Shown here in pieces: positions 12,403 through 23,473 of a DNA stretch of 64,000 nt. The notes beneath the pieces were generated by a model. That model worked only from the letters and a program-made list of their open reading frames with translations. It did no database searches and had not been told where the DNA came from. The first letter of the stretch is position 1. Each line of letters opens with the position of its first letter. Origin of the DNA: Cantharellus purpuraceus (Eukaryota; Basidiomycota; Agaricomycetes; Cantharellales; Hydnaceae); assembly GCA_025174535.1 (NCBI GenBank), contig JALBUN010000034.1, forward strand, positions 474,501 through 538,500. The letters are read 5' to 3'. A program made the translations under genes and the position numbers.

Positions 12403-12529
12403 TGTGATCTGTACCCTTATGTATTCCAACAAATATTGTGTTATTAGTCGGTTCGCATTTACAAATCCATCAGCTATATATTGTTCAAAAACAACGGTAC
12501 AGAAAAAACAACTGCAATGCCAAGTAGTG

Positions 12530-13395
12530 CTAAAAAGCTCCACCAATCTGGTCAGCGCTGAAGTCGTTTTTAATGCCGGGTATTTTCTCGGCAGTGGCGG
12601 GATTCGCCTGGGCTTCGTACATAATGACAGAGGGGGGCTCCTTGCGTTGGGAGAAAGACCCAAGGAACCCTAAATAGTAGATCTGGATAGTTGAGGCGCC
12701 CTGGGATGCCGGGAAGAAGAGCGTAACAGAAGAAAGGTTGGAAAATTTTGCTGGCCTTTGCGATCTGTCTCAGTGAAACCACAAGACTGATGAAAATCAT
12801 CGGGGTCTACTTGACGGCGTAATCTCCAACTTCTCGACTTTGAGCAATGGCAAATTCTTGCGTATATTTTCGCTCAGCAACGTCGCTGAAGTCCAGAGCA
12901 TCCTCATTTGCGAACTGGATAACAGCCAGTCAATGCTCGTTTATGAACCTATGAGATATGAAACAAAACGAACGAGCGCAACTTTACTGGGAGTCTGGTC
13001 TCCAGGTCCCGCTTTGAGTAGCACAGAACGAAGTTTTACGCTACCTGTGAAAGGAACGCGTACAATCCTGCCACGAGAAGGTGAGATTTGTTAGTCTGGT
13101 CACATAAAGGAACCAAATATGCTTTCACAATTGATCATCCGCGTCCGATTCAAGGTACTGATAAACTTGAGCAACTATTCAATCGAAGAAGCGATGTACC
13201 CACGATATCTTCATCTAGCCTTTGATCCCAAGGCTTGACTATCTTTGCGTCGTCGACCGCATTAAGAATACGAACGTTCGGGTGGTCGATGTAGGAGTAC
13301 AAGTTATCAGAGCCTTGAGATTCGGGGGTATGGTCATGTTCATGGTCGTGACCGTGATGCCCATCGTTGCAATGACCATGGTTGTTGTGCGACAT
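12530..13395 (-). CDS. PITH-domain protein (PITHD1 / TXNL1 C-terminal family)
   Basis: A small cytosolic protein of the PITH (DUF1000) family, known to associate with the 26S proteasome in the TXNL1 case. The N-terminus MSHNNHGHCNDGHHGHDH is His-rich, as is common in PITHD1 proteins. The PITH fold follows: DNLYSYIDHPNVRILN, KPWDQRLDE, a middle with LIIHIPFTGSVKLRSVL and FALSDVAERKY-like segments, LTLFFPASQGASTIQIYYLGFLG, and a C-terminus PPSVIMYEAQANPA. The stop is at 12530. I chose the ATG at 13395 rather than the more upstream in-frame Met (13476), because it starts the conserved His-rich leader and leaves room for a promoter. Only 65 bp separate it from the divergent UBX gene. Confidence 0.85.
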
Positions 13396-13460
13396 GTTGG
13401 AAAGGAAGGAATATGGAGGTGGACTTTTGTGGGCGTGCCATCTGTGGCGCCACATTCGTA
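13396..13460. promoter_or_regulatory. Very short divergent promoter, PITH / UBX genes
   Basis: The two start codons are only 65 bp apart, so transcription start sites must overlap the gap or the 5' ends of the genes. No TATA box is visible. Confidence 0.4.
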
Positions 13461-14467
13461 ATGTCGTCACAACCACAACCTAGTGCTCCACCTTCCCCTC
13501 CGGAAGGAGTCCAAGACAAAGGAAAGGATATTGGACCTAAGATACCAGCCAAAGACCAGCTTTCGGACTTCAAAGTGTGGAATCCACCTGCAGGGACATC
13601 TTCCATCACCCCTCGAGGTGCGGCGCTTGGAGGCTGCTGGACATCGTTGATTAATCCACTGTGTTTTCCTACATAGAACTACCAGATTCGTACTATGATC
13701 CAACGGCTGCTGAGCTAAAGGCCACTTATGAAGCTCAGATACGCGCGAGAGAAGCGCTTGCGAATGCACCTTTAAAGACGCGAGAGATACGGGAACGCGA
13801 GGCCAATTCGAAGTTGGCCCGATGGCCTACAGTATGTTCTGTGATGTTAACAATCTCTTCGCCTCAGTTGATGCGAAACATTTTAGACCACAATACGCGT
13901 TAAATTCCCAGACCGGACGCAGTTGGAGAAATCTTTCTCTTCAATGGACAAGATTCGATCTGTCTATGCATTTGTGCGCAATTCACTTAGAGATGATGTG
14001 AAATCTGATAAATTTGTCCTTTGTACGTGGATTTTTACTATTGGCAGCTTCTATTTTTTCAATTACCAGTGTAGATCAAACACCACCTCGCAGAGAGCTT
14101 AAGGTGTCCGACATCAAAGTGCGAGATCTTACGCTGTTTCAATTACAACTCGCGCCCTCTTCGGTGTTATTGTTAAGCTTTCAGGATGGGTCCTTGAACG
14201 GTGCGTTTGTCTATAATCGATCGCAGCCTTTCCTTGACTTGTCATTACGCAAGAACAGATGTGAATCTTCGTGCTCCATTATTAGAATCTATCCTAGCCC
14301 AAGCTCGAGATCTCCCACCACCACCCACGTTCGATGATTCGCTGCCAGATGAAAACGATGGGAAGCCACAGAAGATTAAATCAACACAATCTTCCAAGGA
14401 ACACGGGATGAAAGCCCTACCGAGATGGTTAAAGATGGGACAAAGTAAGTCTAGTTTATTAACTTGA
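13461..14467 (+). CDS. UBX-domain protein (TUG/ASPSCR1-Ubx4-like)
   Basis: A Cdc48/p97 cofactor candidate. Spliced exons give MSSQPQPSAPPSPPEG, DFKVWNPPAGTS, then YDPTAAELKATYEAQIRAR and a helical REALANAPLKTREIREREA, which precedes the UBX fold in TUG-like proteins. The UBX domain reads TTIRVKFPDRTQLEKSF, KIRSVYAFVRNSLRDD, DQTPPRRELK, VRDLTLFQLQLAPSSVLLLSF. The tail ends KALPRWLKMGQ, similar to the W-L-K end of fungal homologues. I placed the stop at 14465-14467; a splice donor (GTAAGT) directly at this point could extend the protein by a short exon, so the last residues are uncertain. Confidence 0.83.
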
Positions 14468-15318
14468 TGAGCAACCCTAAGAGGCGTCCGATACAGAGAA
14501 GTAGACGCTGAACTGCAAGTATGGATGCAATCTTCGTTATTGTATCGATGTCGCTGTACTAGATCTAGATCAGATCTTCCGTCTCACGGGTTGACGGACA
14601 AAAAGGAAGAGACTCGGCCTTGGTGTCCACCTCTTGGGAGCGTCTTTGGGCTGAACATGTGTCATTTCATCCTATATTTGAAGTTACCTCATTAATGCTG
14701 TGATGCCTAATACCACTCTTCCTGACTGGCTGTTATACATCGGCGCTGACTCGGGGTTGAAACCCAGTGTCAAAATGTGTGTAATGACGTACTGCTACTG
14801 CGGTCACCACTGTCGTCCCAGGAGGCATTTCCAGAACGGTTGCCTGATTCTGTGCCAGTGATATAAGTGGTGCACTCGTCAATGTGCCAGTTTCAATTTC
14901 CTCGGGTAAGGATAGTTTCGAAGAGCTATGCGTGACTTCCTATACATCCTCTTTAAATAGTTTTGAACCTCTCGTATTATACAAGGTGTATCGATGTATT
15001 GATGAGCTCTTGAGTGGTTCGTGGTTATGCAAAGGTCGCCGCGGAACCAAATACCGCATCTGGTGCGTGTCTGTTGTTTCTCTATTTGAGGAATATTCTC
15101 CTTTCTGAATTTTCATTTATTGTTGTAGTTATTGGAGAAATACTTTTGACTACATCAAAGCGATTTGTACGACTCAAATCGATTTGAGTACCAGTGGCAC
15201 GTCGAAACAACCGAACAGCGCCACAGTGACCGGTTTGCCAATCCCAGAACTGACAACCTGCAAAGAACCTCGCCTCTATTTTCATCCACGTCCGTACCCC
15301 CGTGAATATCAGGTCAAA
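14468..15318. other. 850-bp spacer between UBX and APC10 genes
   Basis: No frame here looks like a conserved protein, and no repeat was recognised. It may hold the UBX 3' UTR, a possible last UBX exon just after 14520, and the APC10 promoter. Confidence 0.35.
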
Positions 15319-16207
15319 ATGGCTGATTCCTTACCGAATAATGGTACACTTTTCCCTCTATGATGCCACGCCGTCATCATCTTGTGTCTGTTACCCCTCC
15401 TGGCCACCGTCCATACCAAGAGCAGATCATTGACTATAAACCAGGTCCTTCAAATTTAGTGACAAACCTACCCGACATTGGTCACGTCGCTAAGTGGTCC
15501 GTCTCCTCCCACAAGTTCGGCTTCGGTGCAGAATGCTTGCGTGACGATGACCCGGAGACATTTTGGCAGTGCGTACCTTTCGACATCACAGTATTCATAT
15601 ACGATACCATTGGTATTTTATTAGTTCTGATGGACCCCAGCCTCATTTCATCACTGTACAATTTGGGAAAAAGGTTGCAATCCAGGCAAGCATAACATAT
15701 TCTCTTTAGAACTCGAACTTGGCCGCAGCACAATCCTTACCAGATTGTCTAGAAAATTGCGCTTCATCTGAGCTTTCAATCTGACGACTCATATACGCCT
15801 GCCACGCTCTGTGTTCGTGCTGGAACTGGGCTAAGTGACCTACAAGACGTCCGTCTGGTCACCTTTGACAAACCCAACGGATGGCTATTATTTGATGTGT
15901 ACCTTGAGCCAACCGAAGAAGGCGATGGATTGTGGGTGATCGGTTTTTTTGCAAAAGATAGTCATTTGATGGACATGCAAGTAAACCCCTCCATGCATAC
16001 GTCCTACAAGTCGTAATAGTGTCAAACCACATGAACGGTAAAGACACACATGTTCGTGGCCTTCGAATATTTGGCCCCTTGGAGTGCGTACTTTGCTACA
16101 TTCGCAGATCTTCTTGACTGATGTGATGCAGCCACACGCAGGTTGGAGACGATGACCCGTTTCCTTTCAAATCACAGTTATTCAAGTTATACGAAAACAT
16201 CCGTTGA
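15319..16207 (+). CDS. Anaphase-promoting complex subunit 10 (APC10/Doc1)
   Basis: A nuclear E3-ligase processivity subunit that helps bind D-box substrates. Almost the whole protein is the DOC domain: DIGHVAKWSVSSHKFGFG, ECLRDDDPETFWHSDG, PQPHFITVQFGKKVAIQ, KIALHLSFQSDDSYTPATL, VRLVTFDKPNGWLLF, NHMNGKDTHVRGLRIFGP. The C-terminus ends in YENIR, so the C-terminal Ile-Arg tail that docks on APC3 in other species is present. Start at 15319 with the first intron 15344-15444 gives MADSLPNNGPSNLVTNLPD; a longer unspliced start at 15360 is possible but less good. The intron 15686-15752 has a GC donor. Confidence 0.92.
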
Positions 16208-17268
16208 CGTTGCATCAGGCATTTTGAAGGTGTTATTTACCTCAACGCTGTGCATTATATACACACGAACTCGTGTCTTTTTCTTTCTTGACGAGCACAA
16301 GGAAGAGCGTCGGCCCTACTGCTGGAAAGGCCGCTGCCTTTTTTTGCTACCCATTTGTTTATCTGAGAGGCGGCCCTACATAGGAACGGCTTGTCCTCTA
16401 TGTCCATATATATCTAGAAATTATATGTAGTCTTCGTGTGCCGTTTGTCCGGTGTCTCCAAAGAGAGCGACGAAGTAGTGAGGTAGCCAACAGCCCACGT
16501 GCTTCAATTGCATCCTGTCAGACTGGACTACATTCTGCTATGTTGCATTGCCCTAAATGCTCGTGGCATCCACCACTTATTTTGAGCGTATGCCCTATTG
16601 TTTTGAGGTTAATTAAGATGCTACATGGCAAGCAGACGAGTTGTACCAACTCGCGACTCAATGTAGTTAGATTTGCCTTCCAGTATAGCATGGTATCGCG
16701 AGCTTCACAAGCGCGGTTGATTTAATTATCTGCGAGTTTCAAACTTCTGGTGGCTGATGGTACTTGGAAGCTACAGGTCGTACATTGCAATTATTATCAG
16801 GAGATGATGAGGGCATGTGAGTGTCTCCTGTTTCTGATTTTATGAAGGTATGCATTGGTTGTGGATGAGTGGGTTCATCATTTGTCGAAAATTCGATGAT
16901 GTCACCGGTTGCTTGGACTGGTATATTAGACACCGTGCACTGGTAGTGCAATAGAGAGATTCAATTAGCTGTGTGGGGAACCCGGGCAGGGTTATCGTCT
17001 GTTGAGATTTTAAGTTCGACTGGAGAGCAGGGTAAGGTGCCCCTGATGTGGTTCTGCAGAAAACGAGAGCCGGTGAGCGGGGCTGACTTGTGACATTAGA
17101 GGGTTGGCTTAGTGTGGCATTTATCATGGTAGACATAGGGCGCTAGCTCCCTGTAGAAGTACGCTGACGATGCAGACGGAGACAGTGAGTTGGCCCGGTC
17201 CTCCGGTTGACCAGTCGGTTTAGCTAATTTTAAAAGGAAGTGCCAAAGGCCTACGGCTTCTATCCGCA
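16208..17268. other. 1-kb spacer upstream of the class II aldolase gene
   Basis: No assignable gene. Two overlapping minus-strand frames (about 16739-17136) have protein-like composition but match no family I know and lack a clear start. Treated as unassigned. Confidence 0.35.
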
Positions 17269-17274
17269 TATAAA
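17269..17274 (+). promoter_or_regulatory. TATA box of the class II aldolase gene
   Basis: TATAAA lies 36 bp before the ATG at 17311. This short distance implies a very short 5' leader or a start codon further in; the first Met still fits the protein family. Confidence 0.4.
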
Positions 17275-17310
17275 GGGTCAGCAGGTCCAAGATGAGGATA
17301 AACAATTGGC

Positions 17311-18682
17311 ATGGCTCCTATCGCAACCCAAGTTCAGAACACCGTTCAACAGACCATCGAGGAGATCAAGAAACCTCGTCAAGGCACAGCTCATCTCCCC
17401 AAAAAGCCTTTTGATCGCATATGGAGGGGAGACAAGCAGGGGGCCATTTGCATGCCCACTATCCCCGACTTCAAGGGCGACAAGTATGCCGAACGCCAGT
17501 GGATCAAAGAACATATGGTACTATGTTTCTCGTATCTTACTTATATAGGTGTATCTTACTGTCTGCAGGCTGCTGCCTTCCGCTTCTGGGGAAAATCTGG
17601 TTACACCGAGGGTGGTGCAGGTCATATTACGGTCAGCAAGCAGTACACCCCACTCTGCCCACCATTTCACTTACAGCGATCTTCGATAGGTCCGCGACCC
17701 TGTTCTCCCAGGGTGAATATTTCTTGCACAGCTTAGCTTGGCTAGTGTATCTCAATTATACGTACAGACACTACTGGATGAACCCCTTGGCTGTGGCAAG
17801 TTGATATATCCCCACCATATGGTACTAATTTGTGGTTTGACACGCTCAACCCTTAGCACTACTCTAGCATTAAGGTCCGAGGGTTTAAAATTGTTATTGT
17901 TCGACTCTGTCCTGATAGGTCTCCCTAGGCGTCTGACCTTGTTCTCGTCGACCCAGAGGGTTATGTAGCTGAGGGCGGTGCACAGCTTCCTATCAATACT
18001 GCAGGGTTCTACATTCATTCCGCGATTCATAAGGCCCGTCCTGAGATCGTGGCCGCCGCACACTGCCACTCTATCCATGCACGCGCCTGGTCAGTGTTCG
18101 GAAAGCCTATTGAGATGCTCACGCAAGACTCCTGTGTGTTTTATGACAACCTCTCTGTGTACCAGTAAGGCATACACTCTACAGAGCGTTATCAGTTCTG
18201 AGATACTCGATTGCTCACAGGAACTTTGGCGGCGTGGTCCTGGCCTCTGAGGAGGGTGATCGCATCGCTAAAGCTCTTGGACCGAAGAACAGGGCTGTTC
18301 TCCTGCAGGTAATATGACATGCCCTAGATTTCGTGTTCTTTGTTTGAATCTCGTGACCATCTTTTAGAACCATGGCAGCCTGACCCTTGGGTCCACCATC
18401 GACGAAGCTGCCCACCTCTTCACCGCCCTCGAGAACGCATGCAGGGTGCAGCTGATGGCTGAAGCTGCCGCAGCCAACGGTATACAAAAAGTCCTTATCG
18501 ACGAAGAGGATGCCGCTTTCTCTGCCGCTACTCTTGCTGACCCCGAAATGCTGTGAGCTGCGCAGTACATTTCACAAGACGGCATGCTGACACCGGCGAC
18601 TCTTTGCTTCGCAAGCTACCTCGCATTCAGTCCTGAGTATAAGCTGCTCATAGAGGAGACGAACGGAGCGTTTTTGAAGTAA
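17311..18682 (+). CDS. Class II aldolase/adducin-domain protein (Mug14-like)
   Basis: Belongs to the fungal class II aldolase/adducin N-terminal family that includes fission yeast Mug14; a reaction is not established. The protein starts MAPIATQVQNTVQQ; then KYAERQWIKEHMAAAFRFW, GKSGYTEGGAGHITVRDPV, HYWMNPLAVHYSSIKASDL, VDPEGYVAEGG, NTAGFYIHSAIHKARPEI, AAAHCHSIHARAWSVFGKP (metal-binding HxH), DNLSVYQNFGGVVL and QNHGSLTLGSTIDEA (third His). So the zinc ligands of the fold are present. The last exon ends NGAFLK. About eight introns are needed; one has a GC donor (17796-17856) and is followed by an 18-nt exon (17857-17874). Confidence 0.88.
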
Positions 18683-19096
18683 ACAATCGATACCCAGCTT
18701 CATTCTGTCAGGTTTGATGTGTCTGTACGTGAGTTATTTGTACCCATACCCTAAACAGATTGATTTACAACTTTAGGCTAGAATCAAGTAAATCGAGAGT
18801 TGGTGACTGTTTTTTGTACTTGTACTCTTTCAGTCCTTGTGAAGGTTTCAACTGTTCCCACTGCGCACTACTTCAGTCACTGTTATGAAGTTGCTAGCCG
18901 TGGATGAGTAGAATGAGTGCGTGCAGCTTTTGCTACTTCAATCTGGCTATGACAATCCCACTGGTTGGGGCACAAAGGCACTCGCTGCATTACAGTGTCA
19001 ACAAAAAAAAATTAGACAACAAGGCGTATCTAGTGCCTTAGATCTACAAAGACAACATTACAACACCACATGCTTTTATGCCAAAGTCCGAGTATA
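18683..19096. other. Convergent 3' spacer, aldolase / PHD gene
   Basis: 414 bp between two converging stop codons. No gene seen; presumably both 3' UTRs. Confidence 0.5.
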
Positions 19097-22000
19097 TTAC
19101 GATTGAGAGCTCGGTCCGCCGGTATAATACTGCTGTGCTGGTGGAAGATGATTTGGGGGTGCAAGAGGGTTTGAAGCGGGAGGGGGAGGATGAGGGCGGT
19201 AGTACCGATTTTGCTGGACAGATTGGGCCATGCTTGCCCCAGAAGCTGCATAGAGCTGTGATCCAGAGGCATGCGCTGTGCCATTCCAAGGGCCTTGATG
19301 ACCAGCCAACTGGCTATAATGCACTTGTTGTTGGGTCCAGACATTCGCTGGAGCCACCTGTGTCGTTGGCCGATAGTGTGACGATGACGGGGGTTGGAGG
19401 GGTTGAGCTGCAGCCTGTGCTGGGCGATAATTACCACCTGGATAGCTCGACGACAAATACATGTTGGGACCTGACGTGTACGGAACGCGTGTAGGCGTCG
19501 GGGGAGGCCCAGGCGCTGGAGCAGGGGCAAGAACGCGAGGGGGAGGCCCAGGCACTGGAGCAGGGGCAAGAACGCGAGGGGGAGCCCCAGGGAATGTTGG
19601 TTGACCTGTCGAGGATGAAGGGCGGTGGGCATACTGTGTGGGCAGCGTCGTTGAGGTGGGATGGGTTTGTTGCAACGGAGCCTGTACTAAGGCATAATTT
19701 ATCCGTCCATTGCTGTGCGGGCTGGCCTCGGACGAAGCCTGGGAGTAGGCAGGCTTGGAAGGTACTGGTTGCGACGTCATTGGCACAAGGCCATTGTTAG
19801 TTTTGCCATTGTGGTTGGTCCACAGCCGAGGGTCCTGGTTTTGCCGTCGTGGCTGCTGCTGTGATAAAGAATTTTGACGTTTCGCAGCACATGCCGCACA
19901 CAGAAAATCAACAAGCTCCCAATTCCGTCGCTGCCGGCCAGCAATGAAGTCAACATGGTCGTGGCAGCGTATATGCTGCCACTTGTTACATTTCCCGCAG
20001 CACATCAGCGCTTGCCCATCATCCTGCAGCATGGTGTCAGTCGGGTGAGCTTGCTTATAACGAAGAAGTCGCACCAGGTTCATGCCTCGTCTATGGCATA
20101 TCTCACAGTCAAGTTCCCAAACTTCGTCGTCTTTGGGTGTTTGTGTCCCACTCTTTGAGACATTAACGACAAATTTGACGGGCGTTGTGTTGATGGGCTC
20201 GTGTCCTCCAGATCCGACTCCATTCATGACAGCAGGTTTGCTCTCAGATTCGCCTCCTATGATATCGACGTCCACACTGGTAATATAGCGCAAATGGCGT
20301 CAGTCCCAAGATTCCCTGGAATTTAGGGTTACAGACTAACCTTTCGCTCCCCGTTCTGCCTCTCTCCCTGAGGCGCGTAGACCGCAGATTCTCTCTTCTC
20401 ACGCGCTCCTCCTCCTCTTTACGTGCACGGGCTTCCCAACGTCTATGTCGTTCCATTTCCTTCTCTTCTTCGGCCCGTCGCCTGGCCTCTGCGCGCTCCG
20501 CCTCCCGTACGCTCTCCTTCACCGCAATACGCGAAGATCGCTTGCGATGGACTACTGCCTCTTCCATAACCTTCTTACGCACATCAACCTGAGCATCGAA
20601 CGGTTTGTATTTAAAGTGTGTTTTGATGATGAAATAATTGAATAGTTACCCGAAGGACCTCTGTGATCGCGGGAACAAGTTCATTGACGAGGAGTTTGTA
20701 AAATGCCTTCTCAGCGCGGTGTGTGGACTTCTCAAACCGCTGTGGGAATTGCTCCCATTCCGCCAGAGTGACGCATACCTATTATGCACAGAAGTCAAAA
20801 GGGCATAAGGAGTACTACGCCACATAGCCTACCGTTTCCCAAACGTCATCACTCGATGAGGAAAGCTCAGGTGCAGGCGACGGCGTAGGATCGGAAGTAT
20901 CCTCTTCGTCATTGGTCTCCTCGTGAACCTCCGGCAGCTCAGACAGATCGCTAAGACTGGTGAGCTCGGATACATCATCCAAAGATTTTAGTGTGTTCTC
21001 CATCTCGGCTTGCATGACAGTACCCATGCAATCCGCTTGGTTTTCGTCGTCACCGTCAGGCTTTCCCTCCTTCAACCACTCCTCTGGAATAGGTTGCCAA
21101 ATGTCTTCCTCTACCCGGCCCCTGAGCCGTGAACTCACCCTTGTTCCCATTGCCCTCGACTTTCTCTCTGTCGAGGATCCAGTCTGCTGGGTGCGTGAAC
21201 GGGTTTCACGGATTGGTCTCCCGGTGGTGCTCAAGGCCGGGGCTTTAGGTTTAGCATTTGTGGCAGAGGCTGCAGCGACGGCTGTAGAGGAAGAGATGGT
21301 TGCGGGCTGCCTCCGCTTCGCTGACTTACGGCCGTTCGTGGAGGCCGTGGCCGGTTGTTTACGTTTATGCGACTTTGCGGTTTGCTTACGGGGAGGGGCG
21401 TGCTGTATCCAAAGACGATTGCCTGCAAGCCATGAGTATGTGGAATGAGACACAAACGTGCGACTCCAATTGCTCACCGCCCATTAACCAGTAAGCATTA
21501 CTCTTAGCATCGTATGCAATGGGCTCCATACGCTGAATGGCGAGTGAAAACGTAGCATGTTATCAAAGGAGAGATTTATGTACCCAGTTGGCATACTCGT
21601 CGTCATCTCTCATCCTAGCTCTCAAGTTGTTGGGGTTATGAAATTGCCACTCACAAAGAGCGTGGAAGAGATCAAGTTTGTCGCTCATTATTAAGGATGC
21701 AAAATCAGCCGGGTTGTCCTCCGAACCCATAAGATTGTGATCTGGATCACGCTTGAGAGACTGTTTGCGAAGCTGTTGCTGCCAATTCTCAAGACTAAGA
21801 ACCGAAGGCGTCAAATGCTGCCACTGAACATGAACATGAAGTGAACCAACATCATCCGCTTGTCGTGTGGCGTAAGACTCATGAGGAGACGTTGTATGAC
21901 GGTGGGGATCACATCGAATGTCCCGGAAGCTAGATCGGCCTCGAGCTCCTGCGGCATGTGTTAGGATAATATCTGACGCGATTGTGGCGTGCTTGTGCGC

Positions 22001-22260
22001 GTTTTCACGCGCAGAAACATGACAGTAGAAAACTCACAGAAAGCTGGATGTCTTCAAGGTGAAGAACAGGGTTGTAGGTAAAGAGAAAGTGACTTAAATA
22101 TGCCCATTTCCAATTCGTTCGGAGAGCAAGGATTTCTGCTGATGAGGCAGCAGGCTGTGGCGGGGCTATGAGGTGAATATAAGTGAAGGACTAGACTAGG
22201 CACGGGAGACGGAAAGGGCGAGGAGGGCTTACAGGCGGGCAGGTTGCGATTCATACGCAT
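19097..22260 (-). CDS. Chromatin protein with DDT/WHIM-like region and PHD finger
   Basis: Likely a nuclear chromatin-remodelling subunit, related in layout to DDT/WHIM-PHD proteins. The N-terminal region reads LRTNWKWAYLSHFLFTYNP, LHLEDIQLS, LEADLASGTFDVIPTVIQRL (DDT-like), then LDLFHALCEWQFHNPNNL and YDAKSNAYWLMGGNRLWIQ (WHIM-type). An acidic Ser-rich linker and a long charged coiled coil (EARRRAEEEKEMERHRRWEA) follow. The PHD finger has CEICHRRGMN, MCCGKCNKWQHIRCHDHVD and FLCAACAAK, giving the Cys4-His-Cys3 pattern. The tail is Pro/Gln-rich with a short tandem duplication (APAPVPGPPPRVL). The start at 22260 is supported by phase and an upstream in-frame stop. No enzymatic motif was seen. 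Confidence 0.75.
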
Positions 22261-22480
22261 CGCTTTGGGCAACTGGATACGGATCTATAGATGACAAGTC
22301 GTCGGCTCCGCAGTGCTCCACGTAAATTAATCTATGTTGACCTCAGTCACGGCGTCGACGCTCAGAGACGAAGGATAGGACGAAGATGGCGATGAGGGCG
22401 TTATACTCGCTGTTGTGGACAATGAGCTCAAGGTCGTGTAAACCAATGCAGGAAAAGGCGTCTATCTGAGTTACAATTGA

Positions 22481-23367
22481 TTACGCCGCCACTACTTTCC
22501 CAGCCTCCTTTCTTTTCTGTCGCTTCCTTTCCCTAGTTTTAGCAGACTTGGACTTCTTAATAAGTGGTGGAGGTTGGTGACTGTAGAACAACAACAGCAT
22601 AAGATTTGGACAGCAGTAATATAAAGACACCTACGTTGCTCCTCTTTCTTCTAGCATCGGTTGAACGCTCACACTCAGGGTCACCTTGAGATGTGGTGTA
22701 TGTTTCTGCTTCAAGCTGTGTACCAGAATTAGTGTATGTCCAGGAATATGATTTGAGAGGCGCACAAGCTCTTTCCTTCCAAAGCTTGCCGCAGTTGTTC
22801 CGCGTCGCCTAGCGCGTTCTCCTGCTCTTCCGCGGTACCCAAGTCTTCCAACGTGGAAAGCTCGTTGTACTGGTGCAACCCTAGTCTCGCAGAGGCATTG
22901 AGTGGTCCGCCGTTTGTAGCTTGTCGCGTAGCTACTTCTTTGGCATACTCTCGTTTGATGATCTCGACAACACTGACGAGCCTTGGGATGGTGGCAGTCG
23001 ATCTGGCAGTTTTTGGCTTCTTTTTGGCAGGTTCGTCAACCGACGCGTCTTCCACGGCGTTTGTGTCACGCTCGGGTTGAGGCGCGTCCTGCGGTTGTAC
23101 ACTCGCGTTTTGCTTTGGAACAGGTTGGTCCTTGGATCGGGGGAGTGTATGAAGTACTAGGGGACGTTGAGGGTTTTCCTTCATGTGTCCTTTGAAACTG
23201 AAGTTGAAAGATGATAATCAAGCAATAGGGCTCACCTGCAGAAACTTAAGGGCGAAAGTGACAAAGGAATTGATCTTTCCATGGTCTGTAACTCGCATTT
23301 CATGAGGCTGAGAATTTGACGTTGGTAGCACATCAACCTCGACGGCAGCAGCATTTGCATTCTCCAT
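22481..23367 (-). CDS. Alba-like nucleic-acid-binding protein
   Basis: An Alba-superfamily candidate (the fold of RNase P/MRP subunits Rpp20/Rpp25 and archaeal Alba). The N-terminus MENANAAAVEVDVLPTSNSQ is followed by MRVTDHGKINSFVTFALKFL, an Alba-type first strand-helix, then RPLVLHTLPRSK, and after a low-complexity insert with a basic KKKPKTARS patch comes IPRLVSVVEIIKREYAKEV, the second helix. A Leu-rich segment (LHQYNELSTLEDLGTAEEQE) and a basic C-terminus ending KEAGKVVAA follow. The long insert inside the domain is unusual for Alba proteins. Whether it belongs to RNase P/MRP or binds mRNA cannot be told from sequence. Confidence 0.68.
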
Positions 23368-23473
23368 CGTGTGATCGGAGTTTGAAGAGAGTAACGGGTG
23401 TGCGTACATATGTGCTACTGTAGGCGTGAATTGCAGATCAGATCTGTAAGTATCAGACTACATTGGTTGTCCT

